Position numbers and translations under genes: made by a program
From: Clostridia bacterium
GTDB lineage: Bacteria; Bacillota; Clostridia; Oscillospirales; CAG-272
Direction of reading: 5' to 3'
DNA: 32,101 bases
Assembly: GCA_017621085.1 (NCBI GenBank)
Contig: JAGATW010000057.1
Location: 1-32,101 of the forward strand
Notes under the pieces: model-generated
What the model saw: only the letters and a program-made list of their open reading frames with translations
Database searches by the model: none
What the model was told of the DNA's origin: nothing
Shown here: piece by piece, positions 23,595 to 31,835 of the stretch
How the letters are laid out: the number at the start of each line of letters is the position of its first letter
How positions within the stretch are numbered: the first letter of the stretch is position 1

Positions 23595-25745
23595 TTAAGA
23601 ATTCTGTGCTTTTTTCTTGCGTATTTCGTCACTAAAGAAATCAGAAATAGTTTCTACGATGAGTAATTCTGCATCATCAACGTTTTCATTTGTAATATCT
23701 TTAGAGTTGAAAATTTCAAGTGATGTGTTAAATAGTTCCGGGAAACTGCTAAGTACTGCTCTTCTAAATAGCATTCCATACTCTTCACTCTGAGGAAGCT
23801 TTGTTCCGCTTTCGCAAATAATTCCCGTTAACATTGCCTTAAGCTTTTGGTCAAGAGCCTTGCTAACCATATCGTTAACTACGCTTTCAACCGCTTCTTC
23901 AAGCTTCGACTTTTGTGCCATAAGCATTTCGCTTTGTTCCTCAAGCTCCCTTGCATGCTGCTCTTCTAACGCTATAAGCTCCCTTTTGACATTGTCTATC
24001 TTTTCCGTATAGTCATCCTTGAGCTTTTTCTTTTCTTCCTCTATCATGACTATCTTCTTCTCAGCCTCATCCATATATTGCTTTTGACTCATTGCATATG
24101 GTTGCTCATATGTTTCATAGTAGTCATAAAATGCACGTAATACGAATACATAGTTGAAGTTGTTTATAAGCTGATATCCCTCGGAATCCCAAAGCCACTC
24201 ATTAGGCATTTTCTTTTTCAAAATTTCGTCCTTGTACGTTCTCATCTCATACTGTGGATACAAAATGATGTACTTGGAAATTGTTGAATAAGTCTTAATG
24301 ATAAGTGGAGTTAACTGAAGAGCAATGACTCTTTGTTTGCGTATAGCTCTAACCTGCTTAAATAGAGATTTTTCTGCTTCTTGATCATCCGTTGGAATAG
24401 CTGAAGGGATTTTTAACTCATATTGGTCAAACGCCTCACTTTTACCAAGTCGAATAAGCTTTTTATTGAAACGTTGAATGTTAGGTACAGTGTACTGTAC
24501 TCTATCATAAAATTCGTCTCTCATATCATTTTCTACATAGTCAATATCGACACCTGATGCCATCAAAATATTAATCGCGAACAGAACATTAAACATCGCA
24601 TCGTTGGAACTACTGTTTTCGATATCATCCATAGTTACTATTTTGAAGTTATAGTTGAAAAAGTCCTTAGCAATATCAATTCCTGAGAATTGCATATCAA
24701 CATAGTGACCTGCATCAAGCATTGTTTTATTGAATTTTCTATAGGATGCAAAGCTTCTCTTCAAAAATTCGAAATTTCTTAAAAGCTCTTTGTTGTTTTG
24801 TTTAATTGTTATGTTGTATTCTTCGGGATTTGCATTCACAACCATATCAATTAGCTGTTTAGTTGTAATGCCTTCTTCCTCAGACACATTCTCATTTTGT
24901 ACTGAGGCAATGTTTGCACGTAACTGACGCACTAATGAAATAGCCTCTTTAAAAGCTTCATAGAAAGTAAGGTATGCTTCAGACACTAAGTATGTGTAGT
25001 ATAGTGAAATGCCTGTTTTTGAATGCTTTTCTGTTGGAACATAGGCAAAGCTCCAACCCTTATATTTCAAATTTTCACCATCAATATCCGGTGTCGGCTC
25101 TTCGCTTCCACTAAGGTAATAATCTATTCCTTCTTCGCCGTTTACACGCAACGCAGAATCACTTATAAAGTTCATACACTTAACAATCAAGTTTTCAATA
25201 AATGAAATTTCTGCAAGTGAATGCTCAGTTGATAGCATATCCTCGTTTTTTTCCACAAATCTTGAAGAAATATTTATGGTGTTTGTTTCGTTATCATAGT
25301 CTTTAGAAAGAAGCTTACGTATTTCTACAAATACACGCAATGTTATTGCTGCAGTTTCTACGTATTTTGTTATTAAGCCCTCTTCCTTTACATATGGAGT
25401 TGCATCAAAGCAAAGCTCTTCTTCGTCTGCGTGCAAGCGACATAAAATGTCATCAAGCGTTGCATTGATTTTGTCCATTAGTCCCTCATATGAGGAAAGA
25501 TCTACATTAAAGTTTGCATATTCAAGGAGTGTAAGTAATCCGTAGCACTGAGATATTGTTCCAACATCTGTATTGTTTTCACTTAACACAAAACCCGATT
25601 CATTTTTGTTCAACTCCAAATTCAAGAAACTTCCTATTAATTTTTCGCCTATAAATTTTCTACTCGCATAGGTTTTAAAAAGTCCCTCGGATGCTGCATC
25701 AGATAGTGGGTCTATAAAAGTATTTTTTTTCTTTCTCTTTGCCAT
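23595..25745 (-). CDS. 716-residue unknown with C-terminal coiled coil
   Basis: No named domain is recognised. The N-terminus is very basic (MAKRKKKN). Residues about 55-290 carry helical segments with patterns such as VGTISQCYGLLTLLEY and LKYKGWSFAYV, loosely recalling alpha/alpha-toroid repeats; this is only a guess. Residues about 558-625 are strongly heptad-like (KKIVMIEEEKKKLKD through ELEEQSEMLMAQKSK), so oligomerisation is likely. The last 80 residues are helical and acidic with a basic end. It sits between the TIR gene (20 bases away) and the ATPase, GAGGAG precedes the ATG, and its size suggests a scaffold or sensor. A Cys-free core and lack of signal peptide place it in the cytoplasm. 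Confidence 0.7.
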   Translation of the reverse strand: MAKRKKKNTFIDPLSDAASEGLFKTYASRKFIGEKLIGSFLNLELNKNESGFVLSENNTDVGTISQCYGLLTLLEYANFNVDLSSYEGLMDKINATLDDILCRLHADEEELCFDATPYVKEEGLITKYVETAAITLRVFVEIRKLLSKDYDNETNTINISSRFVEKNEDMLSTEHSLAEISFIENLIVKCMNFISDSALRVNGEEGIDYYLSGSEEPTPDIDGENLKYKGWSFAYVPTEKHSKTGISLYYTYLVSEAYLTFYEAFKEAISLVRQLRANIASVQNENVSEEEGITTKQLIDMVVNANPEEYNITIKQNNKELLRNFEFLKRSFASYRKFNKTMLDAGHYVDMQFSGIDIAKDFFNYNFKIVTMDDIENSSSNDAMFNVLFAINILMASGVDIDYVENDMRDEFYDRVQYTVPNIQRFNKKLIRLGKSEAFDQYELKIPSAIPTDDQEAEKSLFKQVRAIRKQRVIALQLTPLIIKTYSTISKYIILYPQYEMRTYKDEILKKKMPNEWLWDSEGYQLINNFNYVFVLRAFYDYYETYEQPYAMSQKQYMDEAEKKIVMIEEEKKKLKDDYTEKIDNVKRELIALEEQHARELEEQSEMLMAQKSKLEEAVESVVNDMVSKALDQKLKAMLTGIICESGTKLPQSEEYGMLFRRAVLSSFPELFNTSLEIFNSKDITNENVDDAELLIVETISDFFSDEIRKKKAQNS

Positions 25746-25765
25746 TGTTTTTTCTCCTCATAAAA

Positions 25766-26962
25766 TCATTTATTAAATTTAATCTTTATCATAGGTAATA
25801 TGCCGGCTATAGAATCGATAAATTCGTAATCAATATCAGCTTTATCGTTCCATACACCACAGTAGGTTTTCCTGTGAGGTCCATTACAATTTGCAAGCCA
25901 TGCCATATCCACCTGTTGCCCCACGAGCTCGGTAGCTTCGAGCTTAGGTAATTTTGCACCATAGTGCTCGACAATATCAACGCTCATCAAATCTACATCA
26001 CATATCATATCAAGCTCTTCTTCAGAAAATGCCTCTTTCTTAAATCTGCTTAGCCATCCATTGATTGAGTCCTTAGTACCAACACATATGTCCAAAACAT
26101 ATTTACTGACGAGTAGGGCTTCTTTGCCATCAGTATCCAAAAGCTTCCATTCAATAGGAGCGAAATCGTATCGATTCTTGTTTTTTAATAAATACTTTAC
26201 TCCATCACCTGTTTCAAATATACTGTTAACACTTTCGGTAGTCTTTCCTGTACACTTTTGTGGATATAAGCCGAGCTTAACTTCTTTAATCCCGTTTTGT
26301 CCTTTGGCACCTCCAAAGGAGTTTTGAAACTCCTCTAATGCACTCTTGCTATCGGTGATAGCATATGGACTCCATTTTCTAATTGTATCGGCTATTTGTT
26401 TTATATAGTCGTCATTTCTCAATATGTATAATTTGTCTTTATTGAAAGAATCTATCACTGTTTTAATTCGTTTTTCCGGTAATACCTCTTTTAAACGAGC
26501 ATCGCTTAAATCCTTACATTTGACAAAAGCCTGTCGGACTATGGAATACACAGACTTGTCTTCAGAATTGAGGACACATAATGCTCGCATATTGGGTTTG
26601 CCTATTTTTACTCTTTCGAATATTTCAATTTCCCGTTCAACAGCATCTCGCCCTGTCATTTCGTCATTCGATATTGTTTCGTTGTTCAGCTCATCGGACC
26701 TAACCAAGCAATTCACATCAAAAAAAAATACTATACCACAACACTTAGGGTCAATCAAGCGCTCTTCAACTATTTTATACCAAATGTCACCACCAGTCAG
26801 CTCTTTATCGTACCAAAAATTCACTCCCTCGTCATATAGCAAGTTTAAATCAGGATAAACCTTACTACTATTAGCATGAGCGTAGGAAACAAGCACATAC
26901 TCAGCATTTGGTAAAACGTCCGGTCTTTCGACATATATTTTGGGTATATCCATTTTTGACAT
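25766..26962 (-). CDS. TIR-domain protein with DUF6273-like C-terminal domain
   Basis: A 398-residue protein that leads the operon. The TIR fold spans about 21-130: strand EYVLVSYAHANSS (the FVSYxHxD box), GVNFWYDKEL with the BB-loop (TGGDIW), and GIVFFFDVN. Glu111 in VEREIEIF aligns with the catalytic Glu of NAD-cleaving TIRs (C-x-x-E-I/L box). Residues about 225-398 resemble DUF6273: GLYPQ, PIEWKLLD, ALLVSKYVLD, AFSEEE and a WLANCNG segment near the end. The frame begins at TTG 26986, but ATG 26962 is preferred: AGAGAG lies upstream and the TTG lies only about 15 bases from the -10 box. TIRs can hydrolyse NAD or make cyclic ADP-ribose signals; whether this one does is inference. A scaffold role is also possible. 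Confidence 0.85.
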   Translation of the reverse strand: MSKMDIPKIYVERPDVLPNAEYVLVSYAHANSSKVYPDLNLLYDEGVNFWYDKELTGGDIWYKIVEERLIDPKCCGIVFFFDVNCLVRSDELNNETISNDEMTGRDAVEREIEIFERVKIGKPNMRALCVLNSEDKSVYSIVRQAFVKCKDLSDARLKEVLPEKRIKTVIDSFNKDKLYILRNDDYIKQIADTIRKWSPYAITDSKSALEEFQNSFGGAKGQNGIKEVKLGLYPQKCTGKTTESVNSIFETGDGVKYLLKNKNRYDFAPIEWKLLDTDGKEALLVSKYVLDICVGTKDSINGWLSRFKKEAFSEEELDMICDVDLMSVDIVEHYGAKLPKLEATELVGQQVDMAWLANCNGPHRKTYCGVWNDKADIDYEFIDSIAGILPMIKIKFNK

Positions 26963-27001
26963 ATTAAAACATCTCTCTTTGCACAATATTTAAACAATTT
27001 A

Positions 27002-27030
27002 ATTATAACATATAGTTTAAAAAAATACAA
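27002..27030 (-). promoter_or_regulatory. Promoter of the TIR operon
   Basis: On the minus strand, TTGTAT (27025-27030), a 17-bp spacer containing a run of T, and a consensus TATAAT (27002-27007), about 40 bases before the TIR ATG. It implies one transcript of about 7.2 kb down to the terminator at 19723-19754. Confidence 0.7.
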
Positions 27031-27184
27031 TATAAAGACAGAAAAATTGCGAATATGCGATAATTTTGGCATATTTTGAAGTTTTTACCTTTTTGTACTT
27101 TAGTTAATTAAGACATTCAAGAAAAAAACAAAAACAGATACGTCTTTCGACTTTTTCGTTTCATTTGAGATTTAGCTAATATTG

Positions 27185-27230
27185 CACACAAGCAAAAAGG
27201 ACACTCACGAGTGTCCTTTTTGCTTGTGTG
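27185..27230. terminator. Terminator with 21-bp perfect stem after the ADP-ribosylglycohydrolase gene
   Basis: Bases 27185-27205 pair perfectly with 27210-27230 around a 4-base loop, 13 bases past the stop at 27243. It separates that gene from the TIR operon promoter downstream on the same strand. The sequence after it on the minus strand is not a clean T tract, so some read-through is possible. Confidence 0.75.
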
Positions 27231-27242
27231 ATTATAAATTAA

Positions 27243-28586
27243 TCATATATGCTCTAATGTTTTCTTTGCCATTTCGGAGATTTTTACCTTATCGTATCCG
27301 AAAAGCGTTGTTTGAAGTGTGTCATTAAATGGCTCACTCCATTTTTTGTCAATTCCGTCAATTCCGTTTGTAATACCTAAAATCGAGCCGACTGTTGCAC
27401 CGTTGCAATCAGTATCAAAGCCTGCTTGAACTGCCATACAAATTGACTTAGAATAGTCACCTTCTCCGTAAAGAAGGCTGGCGACAACTATCATTGCGTT
27501 TGAAATGGTATGACACCAATCAAAGGAGTTATGGTCGTTCCATTCCTCGTAAATTTTATTAAAGCATTCCTCACAGCTAACACCGGACTTATACCAGTCT
27601 AAAACTGCGTTTAATCTTTCATAAAGGCGTGAGGTATATGGAATTTCAGCAAGACCACCTCTAATAATGTCCTCCATATTATCAGTTGAGAACGCACAGG
27701 CAATCATAGCGCTTGCCCACATTTCGCCATAAATTCCGTTTTTAACATGAGAAATTGAAGCATCGTTAAATGCCATTTTTGCAGCTGCTTCCGGCTTTTG
27801 TGGGTTGATGTATCCAAAATAGTCGCCACGGATTTGTGCGCCAATCCACTCTCTGAATACATTTTTATATGTAGCAGAATGTGGTGGTACAAAGCGATTT
27901 GTAAAGTTGATAAATGCACGTCTTTCAGCAGTACAATATGATTCCTTAGGCTGTAATGCTTGCCAAGCGTGGGCTACATGCCATGGTGCAAAATCTCTAC
28001 CATAGCGCTTTACAATTTCATATCCCATTACCATATAGTTAGTATCATCATCATATGGTGCAAATCCACTTATTTTGTCAATAAATGGATTTTTCTTTAT
28101 CCAAGCAATGTGACCCATATCGTTTGGAATATCTGTAACCTTAATATATCTATTTAGTGGAAAATTGTCAGAGGACTTAAGGATTTTCCAAATATCCTCC
28201 TTCCAAAGGCATTCAATCGGTTTACCAAGCATACAAGCGCAAATTCTGCCAAGCCACGCACCTTGTATTTTCTTTTCAAGAGCTTTTTTGGATAGGCGAG
28301 TCTTTTTTATTTGATATTTCTTTCTTAGCTTCTTAATTTCCTCAAGGCTTGATGGCTCGTTATACTTAAAGTCCTCTCTCATTTTTGCTTCGCAAACCAT
28401 ATTGAAAAGTGTGTCGCAAATTGCTTCCTTGTGCGCACTTCTCTTCATTTTTGATACTGCCTCAAAAACATCCTTTAAGCTTTCTACATCGAGTCCCTCG
28501 TCCATTGATTGACGATATTCATGCATAATATCATCTGAATAAAATTCCCACCATGCCGGGCTTTCATAATCAATAGTTGGTTTCAT
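27243..28586 (-). CDS. ADP-ribosylglycohydrolase-family protein
   Basis: A 447-residue protein of the DraG/ARH fold, which uses two Mg2+ ions to remove ADP-ribose from proteins or other acceptors. The first metal site is DDDTNY at 179-184 and the second GFDTDCNGAT at 389-398, which matches the family's D-T-D-x-N/A motif. KIQGAWLGRICACMLGKP at 106-123 is the typical start of the domain. About 100 residues precede the catalytic domain (AWWEFYSDDI ... SAHKEAICDTLFNMVCEAKM) and form a helical extension. The ATG at 28586 is chosen over the open frame to 28616 because AAGGGAG lies upstream. The target is unknown. Proximity to the TIR operon may be coincidental or linked through ADP-ribose chemistry. 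Confidence 0.9.
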   Translation of the reverse strand: MKPTIDYESPAWWEFYSDDIMHEYRQSMDEGLDVESLKDVFEAVSKMKRSAHKEAICDTLFNMVCEAKMREDFKYNEPSSLEEIKKLRKKYQIKKTRLSKKALEKKIQGAWLGRICACMLGKPIECLWKEDIWKILKSSDNFPLNRYIKVTDIPNDMGHIAWIKKNPFIDKISGFAPYDDDTNYMVMGYEIVKRYGRDFAPWHVAHAWQALQPKESYCTAERRAFINFTNRFVPPHSATYKNVFREWIGAQIRGDYFGYINPQKPEAAAKMAFNDASISHVKNGIYGEMWASAMIACAFSTDNMEDIIRGGLAEIPYTSRLYERLNAVLDWYKSGVSCEECFNKIYEEWNDHNSFDWCHTISNAMIVVASLLYGEGDYSKSICMAVQAGFDTDCNGATVGSILGITNGIDGIDKKWSEPFNDTLQTTLFGYDKVKISEMAKKTLEHI

Positions 28587-28673
28587 ATTTTTCTCCCTTC
28601 GGCGACCTTGTGTCACATTTGTGTTTTTTTAATGAATTTACAATTTTGCGTAGCAAAACCATAACTCATACAA

Positions 28674-28702
28674 ATTTTATCATACTAAAGACTATTAGTC
28701 AA
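28674..28702 (-). promoter_or_regulatory. Sigma-A-type promoter for the ADP-ribosylglycohydrolase gene
   Basis: On the minus strand, TTGACT (28697-28702), 17-bp spacer, TAAAAT (28674-28679). It gives a leader of about 80 bases that includes a small perfect hairpin (TTTTGC / GCAAAA, 28644-28658). Confidence 0.7.
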
Positions 28703-28778
28703 TAATATGAATGAGGAAAAATTAAAAAATCCCCCTTGGAGAGTATAATTGTACATTAATCCAAAAATAAAATGGTTA

Positions 28779-28807
28779 TTGAAATTGTCTATATGGGGTG
28801 ATATAAT
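28779..28807 (+). promoter_or_regulatory. Sigma-A-type promoter for the lipoprotein-metalloprotease pair
   Basis: TTGAAA (28779-28784), 17-bp spacer, TATAAT (28802-28807), 32 bases before the ATG at 28840. Confidence 0.8.
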
Positions 28808-28839
28808 TAAATTACGATAGTCAATTGAGAGGTACAAAT

Positions 28840-29307
28840 ATGAAAAGAATTTTATATATAGCTACAATATTGATTTGTTTTATTTTTTTGTTTAGCTGTA
28901 CAAATACGCAAAAAACATTGGATGAAGAATTTGAATTTTCTAAAGATGATTTCGTTGTTATTGAAGAATTAGATACACACGGTGGTTTTCATGGCGATGG
29001 TGCATATTATTTAACACTTGATTGTTCTAAAAATCAAGAAAAGGTTAACGAATTGATAAAAGATTGGAAGCCACTTCCGCTTACCGAAAATTTAAATGAA
29101 GCTTTATACGAAAAGCATTATGGAGCTTATGAAGAAAAAAGTCTTCCTAAAATTGAAAATGGCTTTTATAAATTCTTGGATAGACACAGAGAAGCTTCAA
29201 ATGCTTCTGACGATAGTAATATTTTTAATCGTTACTCATACAATTACACGATAGCCATATACGATTTAGATACTCAGATAATGTATTATTTTGAATTTGA
29301 TACATAA
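28840..29307 (+). CDS. Lipoprotein of unknown function
   Basis: A 155-residue protein with a lipoprotein signal: basic start (MKRILY), hydrophobic core and lipobox LFSC with Cys20 as the predicted lipid-attachment site. The mature part is acidic with FVVIEELDTHGGFHGDGAYY and a C-terminal strand region (YNYTIAIYDLDTQIMYYF) and no recognised domain. The ATG at 28840 follows GAGAGG; the frame is open five codons more to a TTG with no better site. It heads a plus-strand pair with the HExxH protein 12 bases downstream, suggesting an outer-surface partner for that enzyme or just a common transcript. Confidence 0.75.
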   Translation: MKRILYIATILICFIFLFSCTNTQKTLDEEFEFSKDDFVVIEELDTHGGFHGDGAYYLTLDCSKNQEKVNELIKDWKPLPLTENLNEALYEKHYGAYEEKSLPKIENGFYKFLDRHREASNASDDSNIFNRYSYNYTIAIYDLDTQIMYYFEFDT

Positions 29308-29319
29308 TGCGTCAGGTGT

Positions 29320-29841
29320 TTGATTACCTTAAATTCATTAAAAAGACTTGCGAAAGAGGATGTGAAAACGAATGTATGGAAGAATATACCCATTGATGAT
29401 TATAAAAATTGCAGGTCGGGAATAAGACTTGTATCTCAAACAAGCATTGACAGAGATTTAAATAATGCAATCAAAGAAATGTTAAAATGGTTACGAAAAA
29501 ATTATGTATTTCCTATAAGATGTCCTATTTATTTGTTTGATTGTCCATATTTAATTTCTCGAAAAGGGAAACAGGTATCTGCCTCGTTCATAGCACCTTA
29601 TGATAGATTTGAAGAACCATATATAAAAGTTGCAGTTGGAGATTACAACGAAGAAAAGAAAACTCGAGGTAGAGACAATGCCATAGCATCTATTCTTGTT
29701 TCAATTTTTCATGAGGTAACACATTATTATCAATGGATACACGATATATTAGACGACAAGCCTCAAGCCAATGAACGACAGGCTGTTTATTATGCAAATA
29801 AAAGATTACAAGAATATGCTGCAACGAGAGAACATCCATAA
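29320..29841 (+). CDS. HExxH putative zinc metalloprotease, start uncertain
   Basis: A protein of up to 173 residues with FHEVTHYYQWIHD near residue 130 and a Glu about 20 residues later (ANERQAVYYA), a layout like gluzincins and the ImmA/IrrE-type family with HExxH plus downstream Glu. The frame opens with TTG at 29320, which sits only a couple of bases from AGGTG; a GTG at 29362 behind AGAGGA is an alternative but also close. No ATG is in frame near the start. An ATG overlapping the upstream stop at 29307 is in another frame and gives a 29-residue peptide, so a frameshift at the 5' end is possible. No signal peptide; it looks cytoplasmic. The target is unknown. Confidence 0.65.
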   Translation: MITLNSLKRLAKEDVKTNVWKNIPIDDYKNCRSGIRLVSQTSIDRDLNNAIKEMLKWLRKNYVFPIRCPIYLFDCPYLISRKGKQVSASFIAPYDRFEEPYIKVAVGDYNEEKKTRGRDNAIASILVSIFHEVTHYYQWIHDILDDKPQANERQAVYYANKRLQEYAATREHP

Positions 29842-29891
29842 AATATGCATTTTCTATGAAATGACATGTGGCATGTGCTTTTATACAACAG

Positions 29892-29952
29892 AAAAGGGGC
29901 TGTTGCAAATAGCTGATTTGAAAAGAATCAGTTAAGAGCAACAGCCCCTTTT
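29892..29952. terminator. Long hairpin terminator between convergent genes
   Basis: An outer perfect 15-bp stem (29892-29906 with 29938-29952) encloses a second, smaller hairpin (29911-29918 with 29926-29933). A and T runs at the ends serve both the metalloprotease and the LRR protein gene ending at 30007. Confidence 0.8.
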
Positions 29953-30006
29953 ATTATGCTTTTTTGCTTTTAGTTACACACCTAAATCACTTAACTGTTA
30001 AGTGCT

Positions 30007-31653
30007 TCACTGTACCACACCTTCATCGATTGAAGGAGCGCCTACAATATCGTTATATGAAACGAAATAATATTGTTCATTTTCGTCAGGTGTACCGAAT
30101 TGGAGATAAGAATATTCAACCTTATCGCTATCTGTAGTAGCTGCATATGCACCCATTGCAAGCTTTACATCCTTCTGTGTGCCGGTAAAGCCAACTATTT
30201 TAAGCTCAAATGCTGTAAACTCGTGATTTTTAATTTCTGCATTGATAACACCCTCTGCCGTCGTGCCATCCTCACTGAATACATCATTATTACCAAGTTT
30301 ATCTTGCGATACCACAAATACACCGTATTTTATGGCTTTGCCTGTTGCTTTTTCATATTCTGCAATAGCTTTATTGTTTACAGTAAAGCCTACTGCAATT
30401 CCATCAACACCTGTCTTAGATGCTGAGTAGCCAAGGCAGGTAAAGAGAGGTGGTATTTCCTCTGTTGTTTTATGTGTACAGCCCTCGTTTGTGCAACCAA
30501 CTGTTTTTATTCCTGTCACATCATAGGAAGCATATGTAATTGTTGTCGCTATGTTATGAGTAGGATTTGCTTTAGGAATGTTTACTGCGCCACAGTAAGT
30601 GCAATCGGTTACGCAAGGATTATCTGTATCGGCAAGTAAGCCGTTACAAATAGAACAAGTGTTGTCTGCGCCATAGAAAATGGTATTTGTCTTATATGTT
30701 GTTCCCGGAACATAATTTTCAAATGGCTGTGCATCATATGCTGACAAAGAGCCAAACTGACCCTTGAAGAAGTCAACGTTATCGCCAGAATAAATAATTA
30801 CGTTAGGTCTTGTTGAATACAAAAAGTTTGCGTTAATCTTGTGTGTTTCGTCAATTGCAGGCATAATCAAAACCTTGATTTTGCTCTGGTGCGCAAGTGT
30901 GTCTTGACCCACACTGTTTACATTGTGTGGAAAAACATATGTTTCAACAGGGCAATAAAGGAAAACGTTGTTTCCAATAGATGTTAGCGTGCTTGGAAAT
31001 TTAATTGAGGTTAACGCATAACAAACACCGAATCCCCATGGGCCAACCTCTGTTATTTCTGTGTTTGATAAGTCTGCGGTTGTGAGTTTCTCGCATTGTC
31101 TGAAGCAGTTTTCACCAATTCTTTTTAGTGTTGTTGGATACTCAACGGTTACAAGATTTTTACAAAGCCAAAAGCAATGATCACCGTATTCTTGAATTTT
31201 TGCATTTTTTGCCTCTACACTTACAAGGCTTGTGCAATTATAAAATTGTGCATTGTAAAATGAAATTGGGGATGCTGCGTCTGTGTTCTGAATTTTTACA
31301 GTTTCAAGCGTTGTTATATTTCTGAATGCGTGTTCACCAACTACTGAAACATTAGCGCCGATTACAAGATGCTTAATCTTGCCGTTTACTTCACCGTTTA
31401 CCTGTCCAAAGGCGTTATTTGCAATTTCGGTTACCTTGTAAGTAACTCCGTCAACCTCGATTGTTGCAGGAATTACCACTGTTTCAAGCGTGCAGCTTGA
31501 ACGGTTTTCTGTGCTTACAATCGCGTATGCATTTTCACCTGTGCCGTTTAAAGTATAGTATATGCCATCCTTTTCAACTGCGGAAGCCGAAATAGCAAAT
31601 ACGCACACGAGCAAGATAGCCATTGAAAGCATCAAAAAGATTTTCTTTTTCAT
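30007..31653 (-). CDS. BspA-like LRR surface protein with shared C-terminal module
   Basis: A 548-residue secreted protein. The start ATG at 31653 follows AAAGGA and gives a signal peptide MKKKIFLMLSM ... ISASAVEKD. The open frame extends to 31725 but that part is the leader terminator. LRR_5-type repeats span about 55-290 (HAFRNITTLETVKI, NCFRQCEKLTTADL, NVFLYCPVETYVFP), followed by Cys pairs (CSICNGL, CTYCGAV, CTNEGC) similar to the repeats in the protein at 3122. The last 145 residues (from LFTCLGYSAS) are the C-terminal module shared with 5195 and 15233. The function is probably surface binding, by analogy with BspA. No sortase motif was seen. The gene sits under its own promoter and a structured leader, downstream of a paralogue that continues off the window. 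Confidence 0.88.
   Translation of the reverse strand: MKKKIFLMLSMAILLVCVFAISASAVEKDGIYYTLNGTGENAYAIVSTENRSSCTLETVVIPATIEVDGVTYKVTEIANNAFGQVNGEVNGKIKHLVIGANVSVVGEHAFRNITTLETVKIQNTDAASPISFYNAQFYNCTSLVSVEAKNAKIQEYGDHCFWLCKNLVTVEYPTTLKRIGENCFRQCEKLTTADLSNTEITEVGPWGFGVCYALTSIKFPSTLTSIGNNVFLYCPVETYVFPHNVNSVGQDTLAHQSKIKVLIMPAIDETHKINANFLYSTRPNVIIYSGDNVDFFKGQFGSLSAYDAQPFENYVPGTTYKTNTIFYGADNTCSICNGLLADTDNPCVTDCTYCGAVNIPKANPTHNIATTITYASYDVTGIKTVGCTNEGCTHKTTEEIPPLFTCLGYSASKTGVDGIAVGFTVNNKAIAEYEKATGKAIKYGVFVVSQDKLGNNDVFSEDGTTAEGVINAEIKNHEFTAFELKIVGFTGTQKDVKLAMGAYAATTDSDKVEYSYLQFGTPDENEQYYFVSYNDIVGAPSIDEGVVQ
30041..30119. repeat. 79-bp exact repeat, first copy
   Basis: Identical, base for base, to 32023-32101; both copies encode the end of the shared C-terminal module of the two tandem surface proteins. 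The identity runs to the window edge, so the true length is unknown. Confidence 0.95.
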
Positions 31654-31681
31654 AATTTTTCCTTTCATAATTTGTTTTACT

Positions 31682-31730
31682 AAAAAAAGCCGTTTAACAA
31701 TAGGGTGCAGAAAGCCCTTTATCAAATGGC
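31682..31730 (-). terminator. Leader terminator upstream of the LRR gene (attenuator candidate)
   Basis: On the minus strand a long stem (arms at 31715-31730 and 31689-31704, with one mismatch, two G-U pairs and a bulge) is followed directly by seven T (31682-31688). It lies only about 20 bases before the ribosome site of the gene at 30007-31653 and far downstream of that gene's promoter. A full terminator in this place would stop transcription before the coding region unless something prevents it. Confidence 0.6.
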
Positions 31731-31835
31731 AAATTTAACTATTTAGCCGGGAATAAAGAGCCATGCTCGGTTTGTAAAAGGTTGTCGCATTTTTATTCAT
31801 TGTATATAAATACTTTTTGGCAAATAAATTCCATT
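31731..31835 (-). promoter_or_regulatory. Structured 5' leader of the LRR gene, unrecognised RNA element
   Basis: About 105 bases of leader between the predicted start of transcription and the leader terminator. Visible pairing includes an AAATAAAT/ATTTATTT hairpin at 31822-31840 and GAGC/GCTC with a 3-base loop, flanked by CCG/CGG, within 31745-31772. A CCTTTTAC segment (on the minus strand) could pair with the terminator arm GATAAAGGG. No known riboswitch consensus matched by eye. Confidence 0.45.

Noticed and set aside
27243-28586. ADP-ribosylglycohydrolase as a cotranscribed sixth gene of the TIR operon
   Set aside because: A 21-bp hairpin and a new promoter separate it from the TIR gene; kept only as a possible neighbour link.
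31731-31790. c-di-GMP (GEMM) riboswitch
   Set aside because: CAAACC is present but the second conserved half (GGACGCAAAGCC-like) is missing, so the element is left unnamed.
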